A stretch of DNA of 58,320 nucleotides from a virus, in IMG/VR virus record IMGVR_UViG_3300032134_000003, positions 1-58,320 of that record; one strand, 5' to 3'. The position numbers and the translations under genes are program-made. Every line of letters starts with the position of its first letter. The stretch's first letter is position 1. The notes under the pieces are model-generated. The model was not told the origin of the DNA. It ran no database searches and was given only the letters and a program-made list of their open reading frames with translations. Shown here piece after piece: positions 47,282-57,172 of this stretch.

Positions 47282-49663
47282 ATGCCCTTTACAAAAATCG
47301 CACCCAAAGCTGGGCTTTTCACGGATGGTACTAGGTACTCCGCGCAGGGTACTTGGTATGATTCTGATAAGGTGCGGTTTCGTAAAGGGTTTGCCGAAAA
47401 GATCGGTGGCTGGGTTAAGTATGTTGCCGCAACTTACTTAGGAACTGCCCGAAAACTCCATGACTGGGCTACCGATTCCGGCAATAAGTATGTCGGACTT
47501 GGAACCAATCTCAAGTTGTATGTAAACCTTGGCGACAACTACTACGATATTACGCCTATCCGCACCACACTCACGCTTGGCACGGATAAGATCACGGCTG
47601 TCGATGGCACTGCTGTTGTCACCATCGAAACAGCTACAAACCACGGGGCAGTTGTAGGTGATTATGTAACTATTGCGGGCGCAACGGCTACGGCAGGTAT
47701 CGGCACGGGCGCACTCAATACAGAACATCGTATTGTAGCACTTGGCGATCCTAGTGATGCCAACCCCGACACGAAATTCCGGGTTGTGTGCTCTACGAAA
47801 GCAACGTCCAGCGCGAGCGGTGGTGGAAGCAGTGTAACTGCTGCATTCCAGATCAATACTGGACTCAATACTTATGTATCGGCATCTGGCTATGGCGCAG
47901 ATCCTTGGGGATCTGATGGTTGGGGATCTGGAGCCGGAATAGGTCAAGCCAATCAGTTACGCTTGTGGTCCGTAGTCAATTTTGGCGATGACATGATCGC
48001 CAATGTTCGGCAAGGGAATATTTATTACTGGGATGAGAGCGTGGGTACGGGAACTGCTGCTGTAGCACTCAGCGGTATAACACGCCGTACCCTGACTCTT
48101 TCAAGTGATCCGGTAACAACCGCTAGTGGTTCTACTGTTATTACGATCATTGACAAAGCCGGTCATGGGGCAACCGCTGGAGATACGGTTACGGTTTCGG
48201 GGGTAAGCGGGGCCATAGGCGGCATAAGTGCGGCAAGACTAAACGTGGAGATGACCGTAGCCTCTGTTACAAATAAGGCCACGTTCACGGCAGATGTTGG
48301 TGGTTCAAATGCTACTGGCACGGCCACGGGTGGCGGATCCGCCGTAGTTGCAACATACGAGGCCGGAACCTACTACACGCCTGTCGCCGCTCATCAGGTG
48401 ATGATGTCGGATGTCGCCCGTCATGTGATCGCATTTGGTTGTAATAACATTGGCGAAACTACGATTAATCCGCTGCTTGTCAGATGGTCTAGCTCAGAAG
48501 CTGCTGGGGTATGGCAACCGCTATCGACCAATAGTGCTGGTGGCCAGGAATTACCGGCTTGTTCGGAAATTGTCGGTGCAATGATGACACGCCAGGAAAT
48601 ATTGATATGGACCGATTGTGGCATCGTCAGTATGAGATATATAGGTAGTCCCTTTTACTTCTCGTTCACGGAGACGGCCAAGGGGATGTCGATGGTGTCG
48701 CCCAATGCGGCGATAAACGCAGGTGGTGCAGTCTACTTCATGGATCGCGGTGCATTTTACACTTATACCGGAACAGCGCAGAGACTTGTCTGCCCTGTAC
48801 TGGGCACTGTCTTTGATGATTTCGATGATAGCCAATCCCATAAGGTTGTTACTGGGTCAAACACAGACTTTTCCGAAGTCATGTGGTTCTACCCATCTGA
48901 ATCTGGTGATGGGGAAATCGACAAGTATGTCGTTTTTAACTATGCCGAAAACATTTGGTATACCGGAACGATGGTGCGTGGCGCATGGAACCATGCGGGC
49001 ACTAAGCCTTATCCGCTTGCTTCTTCGATACGAGACAGGGACCTAAGCAGTGATGCGATAGCGACAAGTAGTGGCTCTGGCACAGTCACGATTACAGACG
49101 CGGACCACGGGCTTATCGTAAGTGACAATGTTATTCTGGATAGCGTAGCGGCAGTCGGTGGCCTATCAGCCTTGGTGCTCAACGACCAGCATATTGTTGC
49201 ATCTATTACGGATGCAGACACCTATACGATTACCTTGGGGGACCTCGCTACATCTTCTGCCACAGGGGGCGGGGCCACGGCAAAAGGTATTTATCCGAAC
49301 TTGTTGTACAGCCACGAAAGCGGCCATGACGATGATGGATCAGCGATGACGGCCTATATCGAAACGGGCGACGTAGAGCTTGGTGATGGCTATCAGTTTT
49401 GGTCACTGAATAGGATTATCCCAGACATCCAATTTAGAGATGGTGATCCTGGCAATGAGGTGACAGTGAGCCTGAACGGACACAACTATCCCGCACAAGC
49501 GCAATCTGAGATAGCCAGTGCCACGATAACACCCACTACAGACCAATCGTTTATCCGTGGCAGGGCCAGGCAGGTGTCGATGAAGGTAGAGAGCACGGGT
49601 TCTGGGTACGGCTGGCGCGTAGGTCAGGTAAGATTAGACGGCAGAACGGACGGCAGACGATGA
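47282..49663 (+). CDS. Tail nozzle / stopper-type protein (793 aa)
   Basis: The start FTKIAPKAGLFTDGTRYSAQ followed by GTWYDSDKVRFRKGFAEKIG, and the YLGTARKLHDWATDSGNKYV stretch, are familiar from large tail proteins of marine podoviruses that play the part of P22 gp10 or T7 gp12 (beta-propeller nozzle). Two copies of a beta domain with SGSTVITI-type and GSGTVTITDADHGL-type strands are inserted near residues 100-180 and 260-360 and again near 575-660. They resemble phage surface Ig-like or SGNH-free beta modules. The C-terminus ends in a beta strand with GWRVGQVRLDGR. It should form the tail end that closes the DNA channel. Confidence 0.78.
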   Translation: MPFTKIAPKAGLFTDGTRYSAQGTWYDSDKVRFRKGFAEKIGGWVKYVAATYLGTARKLHDWATDSGNKYVGLGTNLKLYVNLGDNYYDITPIRTTLTLGTDKITAVDGTAVVTIETATNHGAVVGDYVTIAGATATAGIGTGALNTEHRIVALGDPSDANPDTKFRVVCSTKATSSASGGGSSVTAAFQINTGLNTYVSASGYGADPWGSDGWGSGAGIGQANQLRLWSVVNFGDDMIANVRQGNIYYWDESVGTGTAAVALSGITRRTLTLSSDPVTTASGSTVITIIDKAGHGATAGDTVTVSGVSGAIGGISAARLNVEMTVASVTNKATFTADVGGSNATGTATGGGSAVVATYEAGTYYTPVAAHQVMMSDVARHVIAFGCNNIGETTINPLLVRWSSSEAAGVWQPLSTNSAGGQELPACSEIVGAMMTRQEILIWTDCGIVSMRYIGSPFYFSFTETAKGMSMVSPNAAINAGGAVYFMDRGAFYTYTGTAQRLVCPVLGTVFDDFDDSQSHKVVTGSNTDFSEVMWFYPSESGDGEIDKYVVFNYAENIWYTGTMVRGAWNHAGTKPYPLASSIRDRDLSSDAIATSSGSGTVTITDADHGLIVSDNVILDSVAAVGGLSALVLNDQHIVASITDADTYTITLGDLATSSATGGGATAKGIYPNLLYSHESGHDDDGSAMTAYIETGDVELGDGYQFWSLNRIIPDIQFRDGDPGNEVTVSLNGHNYPAQAQSEIASATITPTTDQSFIRGRARQVSMKVESTGSGYGWRVGQVRLDGRTDGRR

Positions 49664-49672
49664 GAATAAATA

Positions 49673-49957
49673 ATGGCTAAAGATTCTATATTAAAACGAA
49701 TCGGCGTAGCTGGTTACAATAAACCAAAGCGAACGCCTAAACACCCTAAGAAGTCCCATGTGGTCGTTGCCAAGGAAGGGTCTAAGGTAAAGACGATACG
49801 CTTCGGAGAGCAGGGTGCGAGTACTGCTGGCAAGCCAAAGGCTGGTGAATCTGATCGCATGAAAAAGAAACGTTCCAGCTTCAAGGCGCGTCACGGCAAG
49901 AACATAAAGAAAGGCAAAATGTCCGCAGCCTACTGGGCTGACAAGGTGAAGTGGTGA
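49673..49957 (+). CDS. Conserved basic protein, KPKR/AYWADKVKW family (94 aa)
   Basis: The pattern KRIGVAGYNKPKRTPKHPKK, then VVAKEGSKVKTIRFGEQGAS and a terminal KMSAAYWADKVKW is a well-conserved small basic protein of aquatic phages with no established function. Strong positive charge suggests nucleic-acid contact inside the head or during ejection. It sits directly after the nozzle gene. Confidence 0.8.
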   Translation: MAKDSILKRIGVAGYNKPKRTPKHPKKSHVVVAKEGSKVKTIRFGEQGASTAGKPKAGESDRMKKKRSSFKARHGKNIKKGKMSAAYWADKVKW

Positions 49958-49961
49958 TGAT

Positions 49962-50141
49962 ATGAAAGGGGTAAAGCACTACAGAAAAGACGGGTCAGCG
50001 CATACTGGCAAGAATCACAAAATGAAAGATGGCACATTGCATAGTGGCGTTACGCATACTGCGTCTAGTGTAAAGCTATTTCATTATGGTGAATTGAATC
50101 AAAAGGCAAAAACGAAAGCCAAGAAGGGTTGGCGCAAGTAA
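49962..50141 (+). CDS. Conserved tiny basic protein, MKGVKHY family (59 aa)
   Basis: The frame from ATG 49962 encodes a protein starting MKGVKHYRKDG, with paired AHTGKNHKMKDGTLHSG halves and a KLFHYGELNQKAKTKAKKG end. This is a recurrent tiny protein found next to the preceding family in marine phages. Its stop abuts the next ATG. The function is unknown; basic charge suggests nucleic-acid binding. Confidence 0.72.
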   Translation: MKGVKHYRKDGSAHTGKNHKMKDGTLHSGVTHTASSVKLFHYGELNQKAKTKAKKGWRK

Positions 50142-50345
50142 ATGCCAATTAAAACCTATCGGGCATTGAACTCTGCGCCACCAGAATATAAGGAAGTAGA
50201 CGAAAGTCTATCTCGTAGAACCATCGAACAAAACTTCCAAGATGTCAGCAGCGACATACATTCTGTAAAGGTGCAAGCTGACAAGGACAGTTCTCTGTCA
50301 CTCCGCAAATATCAATTCTTGTTGCTTGGTGCTAGCAATGGCTGA
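50142..50345 (+). CDS. Unknown small virion-region protein (67 aa)
   Basis: Short protein with PIKTYRALNSAPPEYKEVDE, a helical centre (LSRRTIEQNFQDVSSDIHSV) and a hydrophobic C-terminus. Its start follows the previous stop with no gap and it overlaps the next gene by 8 bases. Function unknown; possibly a fibre or tail connector. Confidence 0.6.
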   Translation: MPIKTYRALNSAPPEYKEVDESLSRRTIEQNFQDVSSDIHSVKVQADKDSSLSLRKYQFLLLGASNG

Positions 50346-50667
50346 TACATTAAAGGTACTGGGGCAATCAGCACCGTTAGCTACAACTAATACCGATCTG
50401 TACACGGTACCAGATGCTACTGTAACGACGGTCAGTTCTATTGCCGCCTGCAATCGTTCCGGTGGGGCACTCACCTTCAGGGTGGCTGTCCGTCCATCGG
50501 GCGCAACCGTAGCAAACGAGCACTACATCTACTACGGGAAATCGGTTGCCGCCAACGACACTGTATTCATCATTGTTGGCATAACCCTAAGCGACAACGA
50601 TGTGATTACAGTTTATGCAAGTTCAGCAGATATGTCGTTCAGTATCTTCGGCGTAGAGACGAGTTAG
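50338..50667 (+). CDS. Small beta-rich structural protein (109 aa)
   Basis: ATG 50338 begins ADTLKVLGQSAPLATTNTDL, a strand pattern seen in aquatic-phage structural proteins (LGQSAPAATTNT.LY.VP). The rest is beta-rich with FRVAVRPSGA and DVITVYASSADMSFSIFG. It is probably a virion head or tail component. A longer frame from 50326 uses an unlikely start. Confidence 0.7.
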   Translation: MADTLKVLGQSAPLATTNTDLYTVPDATVTTVSSIAACNRSGGALTFRVAVRPSGATVANEHYIYYGKSVAANDTVFIIVGITLSDNDVITVYASSADMSFSIFGVETS

Positions 50668-50670
50668 GCT

Positions 50671-53600
50671 ATGTCCAGTATGAACGAGCCAAGAACGGAT
50701 GCACAGGGCCTTCCAGTCCTCTTTAGCGGAGGGCTAGGCCCCAATGGACCAACAGGGAGCTATAAATACGCACAGGGCCATCCAAAGTTTGGGCAGCAAT
50801 TTGACCCAGCGGACGATCCAAGAAACAGGCCTCCTTCTCCGATGGGAAATAGAATGCAAATTATGAGTAGCGGCCCGTTGATGAACTATAGCCCTGGCAG
50901 AGGTATCGGTGGGTTGCGTGGTCAATTCCAGCAGCTACAGCAGAGGCGGCAGCCACAGCAGATTGAGCAGCCACTATTTGGCCCGAACGAGCGATTTAGG
51001 CCTGCGGTTCTCAAACATGATAATGCGCTGCGACAGCAGCAGATGCAACGCCCTCTTCCATATGGCGGTGGACCAGGCTACGCCATACCACAATCGCCTC
51101 CACCCTCCGCTCCTAATAATCCTAGTAGCGCAGGTGGAGCCCCAACGAGTTGGAAAATGAGTATTGAACCCATGGCTGGTGGCGGCATGATTCAGGGCTA
51201 TCAGAATGGTGGCATGATTCCGGGCTATCAGAATGGTGGCCAAGCCCTAGTGCCCTACGAGGCGAATACTGCTGGCCACACGCCGATGGTCTATTCCAAT
51301 GGTGGTTGGGTTCCTGCCTACGCCAACGGTGGTGAAATTCCCGGTTATTTCTTGGGCGGCAAATGGGGCACCAAATTTAAAAATCTTGTTAAAAAAGCTG
51401 CACCCGTCGTACTTGGAGCAATTAATCCTGCGCTTGGTGCGGGTATTGGCGCGTTAATAAGTGGTATTGAAAATAAAAGCTTGAAGTCTGCCCTAGCGGG
51501 TGGCATGAAGGGCTACTTAGGAGGAAAGGCCTTGAGTGCGGGGCTGAAGGGTGCTGGCCTAGCTGGCGGAAAGGGCGAGAGCCTGATGGGCGGAATTAGA
51601 TCCATAGTCAGGGGTAAGGGGTTATCTCAAGGCGCTGGTAAGGCGTATGATTATTTGTCAGACCCCAGAAAAATAGCATCGGTATATCCGCTTCTGGCCG
51701 AACTTGAGGCACAGCAGGCACAGGAGAATCCGGATCCAGAGACTCAGATGCCGAGTGCCTATACCGCCCAAAGCCAAGCTATCATGCCGCAATCCTCTAC
51801 TCCTGGCTATGTCGCACCAGCACAGGGCTATGCTAGTCTGCCAGGAGGGGGCACTCCTTCTCAGCAAACGGGGGCACTAGGCCCTCTTCCGCGAGCAGAA
51901 GGTGGATTGATGTCACTTCCGCTTCCGGGATACCAATCGGGTGGGTCGTTCCAAGAGAGACACCCAGGCTTGACATACAGTCAGAGTGGGGGATGGTGGA
52001 AGGATGGCAAGCAAGTGGAACATTCAAAGCTTCCTAAAGAAGTTCTGTCTCTTTACCAGGATCCCAACCAAGGTAAAGGCTGGGGGACTGAACGACCGGG
52101 GGGTAGGGGGGCATATTCGAAAAAAAAGCCTGCTGCTAAGTTTCTTAAAGGATACGAACAGCATAAACAACGAGCTATTGTCAACGCCAGGAACTATCAG
52201 CGAGAGCAGGCCAATTATAAGCGTACAGGAGAGTGGAAACGCGACCACATGGGCAAAGTAAAGGAGGGTGGCTTTTACCCTTCCCCTGAAGTCTTCGATG
52301 CTAGGTTCAGAAAGGGTCTAAGCCAGGAACAGATTGATGACAGGCTAAAAACCGCTCAGTTCGCAGTAGCGGACGAAAGAACTAAGGTAGCGATGACGAG
52401 AGAGTGGGAGGACAATAAGGACCTTACGGGAACAACTCAGGGCAGGATTGATAGCTTCTTGTCTGAAAATTTTGGAACTCCTATTCCCGATAGAGCGCCG
52501 AACAAGGAACAGGTGGCTCGGGCTCGGCAGAGAGAGGACGAGGACTTTGATCGTATGGCCGTTCCCTACTCTGAACGAAACACGGGTCCTGAACCATCCG
52601 CTGAACAGATAAGAGCTAACGTCCAAGGAGCATATCGCTCAGATCGGTCCTACCAAGAGGCCCTTAACAGCGCACGAGGCCGAATTAAACAAGTTTTAGA
52701 CCCTGGATTTGCCAGAAAGCACAGGGAGAACATCCGTGGAGGAGTAGCGGGACCAGGCTATAAAAATGCAGCAGAGCAACGAGAGGCCCTGGAGGCGCAA
52801 TATGGCGACTTAGACAAGTTTCTCGCGAACACCACGACCGAAGCCACCGTAACTGGCCCTGGTGGGGTTGACTTACATGACGGGCGAGGCCCGATACCCA
52901 TACGCGAGGCCTACCCCCATTTGTTTACCCCTGACGGGAGACGCATAGCGGGCCTAACAAAAGAAGAGCAGGCCAAGTATACGAAGACTGGGGAGCCGGT
53001 TAGTCCAACAGATGCGCCGGGGCCGTTCGATCCGACAGATGTGCCGGGGCCGAATGTTTATCCACCGTCACCGTTTGATCCAATTGATGGGGATCCTGGG
53101 AGCGGCAGGGCACCGGCTACCGGGATTGATGCAGGAGGCCCAGGGGGCCATTGGAAGCCTAAGGCAAGGCCGAGGGTGATGCCGAAGTCGCAGACCAGAT
53201 TCAATACGAAGACTAACGCAAGCCCGACTCCCGCATTTTCTTCGGACCCCACCTATCGTGCTGGGCTGATGGCTGAAACCGCATCGGAAACCGGGAACGC
53301 TCCAATGGTTGGGCACAATCCGTTTAATATGCCCACAGCCGGTCAAGCTTCTCAATTTGGTCCTGCTTATGGTGGGTTGATGGGCAGACTTGGTGGACAG
53401 GAGGAACTAGGCGCAGGTCCGGCACCGCAGATGCAACCGCAGATGCAACCGCAGATGCAACCGCAGATGCAACCGCCGATGCCGTCAGGCACTCCAATGA
53501 GGGCGGACGGTGGTCCGATTGACCCCTCTATGATGCAACCGGGGGGCGAGGAAATGCCTCCAGAGATAGAGCAGGTTGCCATAATGGCCCTGAAGGGTCA

Positions 53601-54054
53601 GATGCCTCCCGCTCAAGCGGCAGAGCTTCTTGATGAGATTAGAAAATTATTTCCTGCACAAATTGACGAACTAACCAATCAAATACGAGTCATGGCAGCG
53701 AGTGAAGGTGGAGCGGCTGGGCTAGTAAGTGAGGGATACCTGCCTCCTTATCCAGATAATGGATTGCAGGGCAATGGCGAAGTAGACGATATGGTTGCCA
53801 TTGGCCCGATGCCGACCTCTGGCTATCAGGCTGGTGGCTCGACAAAAGATTTTGAGAAAGCCTTTCAGGAGCGTGTGGCTGGCGGAGGTCCGCTTCCCGT
53901 AAGGGCGCTGCTCGCTGGAGGGGAATACATTGTAAACGCAGGTGATGCAGAAGCAGGACGACAAGAATTAATAGATGCAGCCACTGGAATTGATCCCAGG
54001 TTGTCTCCCGGTGCGGCGGTATGGGATGACTTTGTTGGCAATATCAACGGATAA
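50671..54054 (+). CDS. Giant low-complexity virion protein with GYQxGG motifs (1127 aa)
   Basis: The first ~230 residues are Pro/Gly/Gln-rich and contain several copies of the short motif GGMIxGYQNGG, with related VPAYANGGEIPGYFLGG, LPGYQSGGS (near residue 415) and SGYQAGGS (near 1050). A Gly/Ala-rich hydrophobic helix pair (about 245-330) follows, then a charged, helical section (about 420-760), a Pro-rich stretch, and a four-fold 12-base repeat giving QMQP units (53425-53472). The C-terminus (PVRALLAGGEYIVNAGDAEA, then GRQELIDAATG) is the GEYIVNA-type ending I know from marine phage virion proteins. I infer an internal or ejected protein. Confidence 0.7.
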   Translation: MSSMNEPRTDAQGLPVLFSGGLGPNGPTGSYKYAQGHPKFGQQFDPADDPRNRPPSPMGNRMQIMSSGPLMNYSPGRGIGGLRGQFQQLQQRRQPQQIEQPLFGPNERFRPAVLKHDNALRQQQMQRPLPYGGGPGYAIPQSPPPSAPNNPSSAGGAPTSWKMSIEPMAGGGMIQGYQNGGMIPGYQNGGQALVPYEANTAGHTPMVYSNGGWVPAYANGGEIPGYFLGGKWGTKFKNLVKKAAPVVLGAINPALGAGIGALISGIENKSLKSALAGGMKGYLGGKALSAGLKGAGLAGGKGESLMGGIRSIVRGKGLSQGAGKAYDYLSDPRKIASVYPLLAELEAQQAQENPDPETQMPSAYTAQSQAIMPQSSTPGYVAPAQGYASLPGGGTPSQQTGALGPLPRAEGGLMSLPLPGYQSGGSFQERHPGLTYSQSGGWWKDGKQVEHSKLPKEVLSLYQDPNQGKGWGTERPGGRGAYSKKKPAAKFLKGYEQHKQRAIVNARNYQREQANYKRTGEWKRDHMGKVKEGGFYPSPEVFDARFRKGLSQEQIDDRLKTAQFAVADERTKVAMTREWEDNKDLTGTTQGRIDSFLSENFGTPIPDRAPNKEQVARARQREDEDFDRMAVPYSERNTGPEPSAEQIRANVQGAYRSDRSYQEALNSARGRIKQVLDPGFARKHRENIRGGVAGPGYKNAAEQREALEAQYGDLDKFLANTTTEATVTGPGGVDLHDGRGPIPIREAYPHLFTPDGRRIAGLTKEEQAKYTKTGEPVSPTDAPGPFDPTDVPGPNVYPPSPFDPIDGDPGSGRAPATGIDAGGPGGHWKPKARPRVMPKSQTRFNTKTNASPTPAFSSDPTYRAGLMAETASETGNAPMVGHNPFNMPTAGQASQFGPAYGGLMGRLGGQEELGAGPAPQMQPQMQPQMQPQMQPPMPSGTPMRADGGPIDPSMMQPGGEEMPPEIEQVAIMALKGQMPPAQAAELLDEIRKLFPAQIDELTNQIRVMAASEGGAAGLVSEGYLPPYPDNGLQGNGEVDDMVAIGPMPTSGYQAGGSTKDFEKAFQERVAGGGPLPVRALLAGGEYIVNAGDAEAGRQELIDAATGIDPRLSPGAAVWDDFVGNING
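53425..53472 (+). repeat. Four tandem copies of CCGCAGATGCAA
   Basis: Four exact 12-base copies in phase with the reading frame of the 1127-residue protein, encoding PQMQ units. A slippage-prone microsatellite within a structural gene. Confidence 0.9.
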
Positions 54055-54058
54055 AGCT

Positions 54059-57000
54059 ATGCCTAGAAAAATTAATTATCCTGGTTATCAGGTTGGTGGA
54101 TCGACATCCAACTCTGACGCCAAGCGCGATAAGGCGAGGTACTATGACGAACTAATGGGTCAGGAAAAAGATCCAGAAGATAGAAAAAGTATATTTCAAC
54201 GGCTTTTTGGTGGATGGGATAACCGCCTTCGCGGGGAAGAAGAAGCTCGTGAGCAGCACGAGGCTAGGGAAATACGGAGGGAAGATGAAACCGAACATAG
54301 AAGACAGATACTGTGGGAGCTGATGCGGAAGGCAAGGGAAAGAAGGCGCACACCGAGAAGAGCTTCTGGCGGCATAATTGGGCTACAAACTGGTGGTCCC
54401 TCACCTCAGATGTCCGAGGTTACCTCCTATGGAGTGCCGCAGCAGACCGAGCACCAGTGGGCCAATCTTACTGATCGTATCGTAAACGAAGGAAGTCGCG
54501 GCTATCAGCAGTATGGTGGGCAAAGGTTTGCTGGGTTTACAAATCCTGAAGCTGCTGCAATGGCTGGCCAAGTTGCGTATGGCCAGGGCATGGGGCCGAT
54601 GGGGACTCGTCAGGCGGCTCAAACGCTTGGTCAGGCTGGCCAAATGATCGGTGGTGCCCAGCAAGGACTAATGGGCCTACAGCCACAGTACGCTCAAATG
54701 GCCGGTCAGTTTGGATCTGCCGCAGCACAGGCACAGCAACAGGCACAACAGGCCGCTCTGGGTATGGGCCGACTTGGTGCCCGCTCCGAACTGCAAGGCC
54801 GTCTTGCTGGTGCGGGGATGAGGCAGACAGGGGCGGCGGGACAAGCAGAGCAACGACTATTGGGCATAGGGCAAGCGGCACAGGCCCAGCAATCCCAAAT
54901 TGAGCAACAGCGGCTAGGTGCTGGACAGGCACAGGCCGGTATGGCAGGCCAACAGCAAATGTCTGGTCTAGGTGCAGGAATGGCGGGGGCAGGCCAGGCT
55001 GCATTAACGGCACAGCAACGATATGCTACTGGAATCCAGGGGCTTGGAGCCGGTGCGGCAGGACAGGCCCAGTCCCGTGAGGCGCAGGCGGCAGGACTAG
55101 GACAGCAGGCACAACAAGCTGGTGCCGCTGGACAGGCCCAAATGTCTGGCCTGGGCACCCAAGCTCAACAGCTTGGCCAAACCGCTATGGGCCAGATGGG
55201 CGCTACTGGGCAGCAAGCTCTTGGAATGGGCCAACAAGCCATGGCGCAAATGGGTGGCTTGGGTGGTCAGGCAGGAGCGTTAGGTCAGGACATTAGAGGT
55301 CAATTGGGTGGAACCGGATTACAGGCACAGCAAGCTGGCCAGATAGGTGCCGCCGATATACGGGCGGCTGGCCTTGAGGGTCAGCAATCAGCACTGGCGG
55401 GCCAAGAGGCCATAACTGGCGTAGGTGGTCGAGCAGGGGCTGCTGGAGCACAAGCCGCTCAACGTATGCGTGACATAGGCGGGCAGGCCCCTCAGTTGCA
55501 GAGTGGCGCAGATTTGTCTGGCTATATGTCTCAGTACACTGCTGGTGTCACTGATCCTCAGTTACAGCAGTTGATGGAATTCCAGAGGATGCAGGGTCAG
55601 GAACTGAAGTCGAAAGCAGCCCAGGCTGGCGCATTCGGTGGTCTTCGCCAAGGTGTCGAAGCTGCAACACAGGCGCGGGACGCCTCACAGCAAGCCGCCG
55701 ATATTATCGGCAAGTCACAACAAGAAGCATTTCAATCCGCACAGGCGGCATTTCAAGGCGACAGGGCGGCACAGCAACAGGCCCAGCAGGCCGGACTTAG
55801 CGCGGAGCAGCAGGCGGCACAAGCCCAACAGTCTGGCCTTGGCCAAGAACAACAGGCTCAAATTGCAGGAATGGGCGTTGCCCAGGCTGGACAAGCAGGC
55901 CGTCAAGCGGCTGCACAACAAGCTGTGCAGGCACAGCAACAGGGTATTGCTGCCTTACAGCAAGCCCAACAGTCTGGCGGCAGTGCTGCACAACAAGGCA
56001 TGAGCCAGCAAGCGCAGTTGGCACAGCAAGCTGCTGCCGCTGGCCAACAGGGTGTCGCTGCTCAATTACGGGCACAACAGGCTGGTGTTGGGGCTGCACA
56101 AGCAGGTGGAGCACAGCAATTACAGGCTGCACAGCAGGGTATGGCCGCAGGTCAGCAGGGCAGAAACGCACAAATGCAGGCTATGCAAACAGGTATTGCT
56201 GCTGGCCAGTATGGCAGTGATGCCCAGATGAGGGCGCAGCAGCAAGCTGCGGCTATGGGACAGGCTGGCGCAGGAACGTATCAGCAAGCTCTCGCGGGAC
56301 AGGGCGCTCTTGCAGGACAGGGTATCGGCATGGGTATGCAGGGACTCGACGCACAGCAACGGGCCGCACAGGTGGGCGCACAGCAATATGCACAAGGGCT
56401 GGTACAGCAACGAGACGCCGCTCAAGCAGGCGTTGGAATGTCCCAGGCGGGCCAACAGCAGGGCTCCCAGGCAGCGCAAGCTGGTACGCAGCTTGGGCTA
56501 GGTGCCTTACAGGCCGCCCAGGGTGCCCAGCAGCAAGGTTGGGGCACCTATGGCCAAATGCTCGGACAACAGCAAGGCGCGGTAGGGGCGCAGGGCCAAT
56601 TGTATAACCAGACGGGAGCGATGGGTAGTCAACTAGCCGGTGTCGGTGGACAACAGATGCAGCTAGGTGGCCAGCAACAGCAACAGCAGCTTGAAAGATT
56701 GCGAGCGATGCAATCAGCGGGCGAAAACCAGCGTAGAATGCAGAATCAATCGCTCTCTATGGGTTATCAGGACTGGCAGAACCAGCAAGATCAAGAAAGA
56801 GCAAACATTGGGTGGCAACAGGCCGCTATGTCTGGACTTCCCTACCAGGGATCCGTTACACAAAGCAGGTATACGCCGCAACCGAGCAACACCTCTAGTC
56901 TTATGGGCGCTGGTATTGCTGGCATGAGCGCCTGGAACAGCTACAACCAGGGCAACCAGGGCAAACAGGGCAAACAGGGCCAGAACAGATACAACAACAG

Positions 57001-57157
57001 CTACAATCAGGACCCAAATGTCTTTGCCGGTTCAAACATGGGTATGCAAAACCAAACGAACGGCAACTCAGAGCCAGGCAGTATCTGGAGCCAAAACGAT
57101 GCTCTAACTACGAGCGGCAAATGGGATAAAAACAACCAAAGCAACTCAACTTGGTGA
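54059..57157 (+). CDS. Giant Gln/Ala/Gly-rich virion protein (1032 aa)
   Basis: I take ATG 54059 as start (PRKINYPGYQVGGS); the frame extends upstream to 53975 inside the previous gene without support. Residues 1-110 are charged and helical. About 120-480 and 600-920 consist almost wholly of Gln, Ala, Gly and Met in degenerate heptad-like units (GQAGQAQMSGLG, AQQAGAAGQAQ and so on). They are broken by a conserved block (PQLQQLMEFQRMQGQELKSK, then AAQAGAFGGLRQGVEAA, about 510-550) that I recognise as common to such proteins in marine phages. The C-terminal ~130 residues are Asn/Gln-rich. Length and repetition suggest a long helical rod. The function is unknown. Confidence 0.72.
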   Translation: MPRKINYPGYQVGGSTSNSDAKRDKARYYDELMGQEKDPEDRKSIFQRLFGGWDNRLRGEEEAREQHEAREIRREDETEHRRQILWELMRKARERRRTPRRASGGIIGLQTGGPSPQMSEVTSYGVPQQTEHQWANLTDRIVNEGSRGYQQYGGQRFAGFTNPEAAAMAGQVAYGQGMGPMGTRQAAQTLGQAGQMIGGAQQGLMGLQPQYAQMAGQFGSAAAQAQQQAQQAALGMGRLGARSELQGRLAGAGMRQTGAAGQAEQRLLGIGQAAQAQQSQIEQQRLGAGQAQAGMAGQQQMSGLGAGMAGAGQAALTAQQRYATGIQGLGAGAAGQAQSREAQAAGLGQQAQQAGAAGQAQMSGLGTQAQQLGQTAMGQMGATGQQALGMGQQAMAQMGGLGGQAGALGQDIRGQLGGTGLQAQQAGQIGAADIRAAGLEGQQSALAGQEAITGVGGRAGAAGAQAAQRMRDIGGQAPQLQSGADLSGYMSQYTAGVTDPQLQQLMEFQRMQGQELKSKAAQAGAFGGLRQGVEAATQARDASQQAADIIGKSQQEAFQSAQAAFQGDRAAQQQAQQAGLSAEQQAAQAQQSGLGQEQQAQIAGMGVAQAGQAGRQAAAQQAVQAQQQGIAALQQAQQSGGSAAQQGMSQQAQLAQQAAAAGQQGVAAQLRAQQAGVGAAQAGGAQQLQAAQQGMAAGQQGRNAQMQAMQTGIAAGQYGSDAQMRAQQQAAAMGQAGAGTYQQALAGQGALAGQGIGMGMQGLDAQQRAAQVGAQQYAQGLVQQRDAAQAGVGMSQAGQQQGSQAAQAGTQLGLGALQAAQGAQQQGWGTYGQMLGQQQGAVGAQGQLYNQTGAMGSQLAGVGGQQMQLGGQQQQQQLERLRAMQSAGENQRRMQNQSLSMGYQDWQNQQDQERANIGWQQAAMSGLPYQGSVTQSRYTPQPSNTSSLMGAGIAGMSAWNSYNQGNQGKQGKQGQNRYNNSYNQDPNVFAGSNMGMQNQTNGNSEPGSIWSQNDALTTSGKWDKNNQSNSTW

Positions 57158-57172
57158 TGACGGGAAATAATA

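Noticed and set aside
53975-54058. Upstream extension of the 1032-residue protein
   Set aside because: It overlaps the conserved C-terminus of the previous gene in another frame; ATG 54059 directly after that stop is the natural start.
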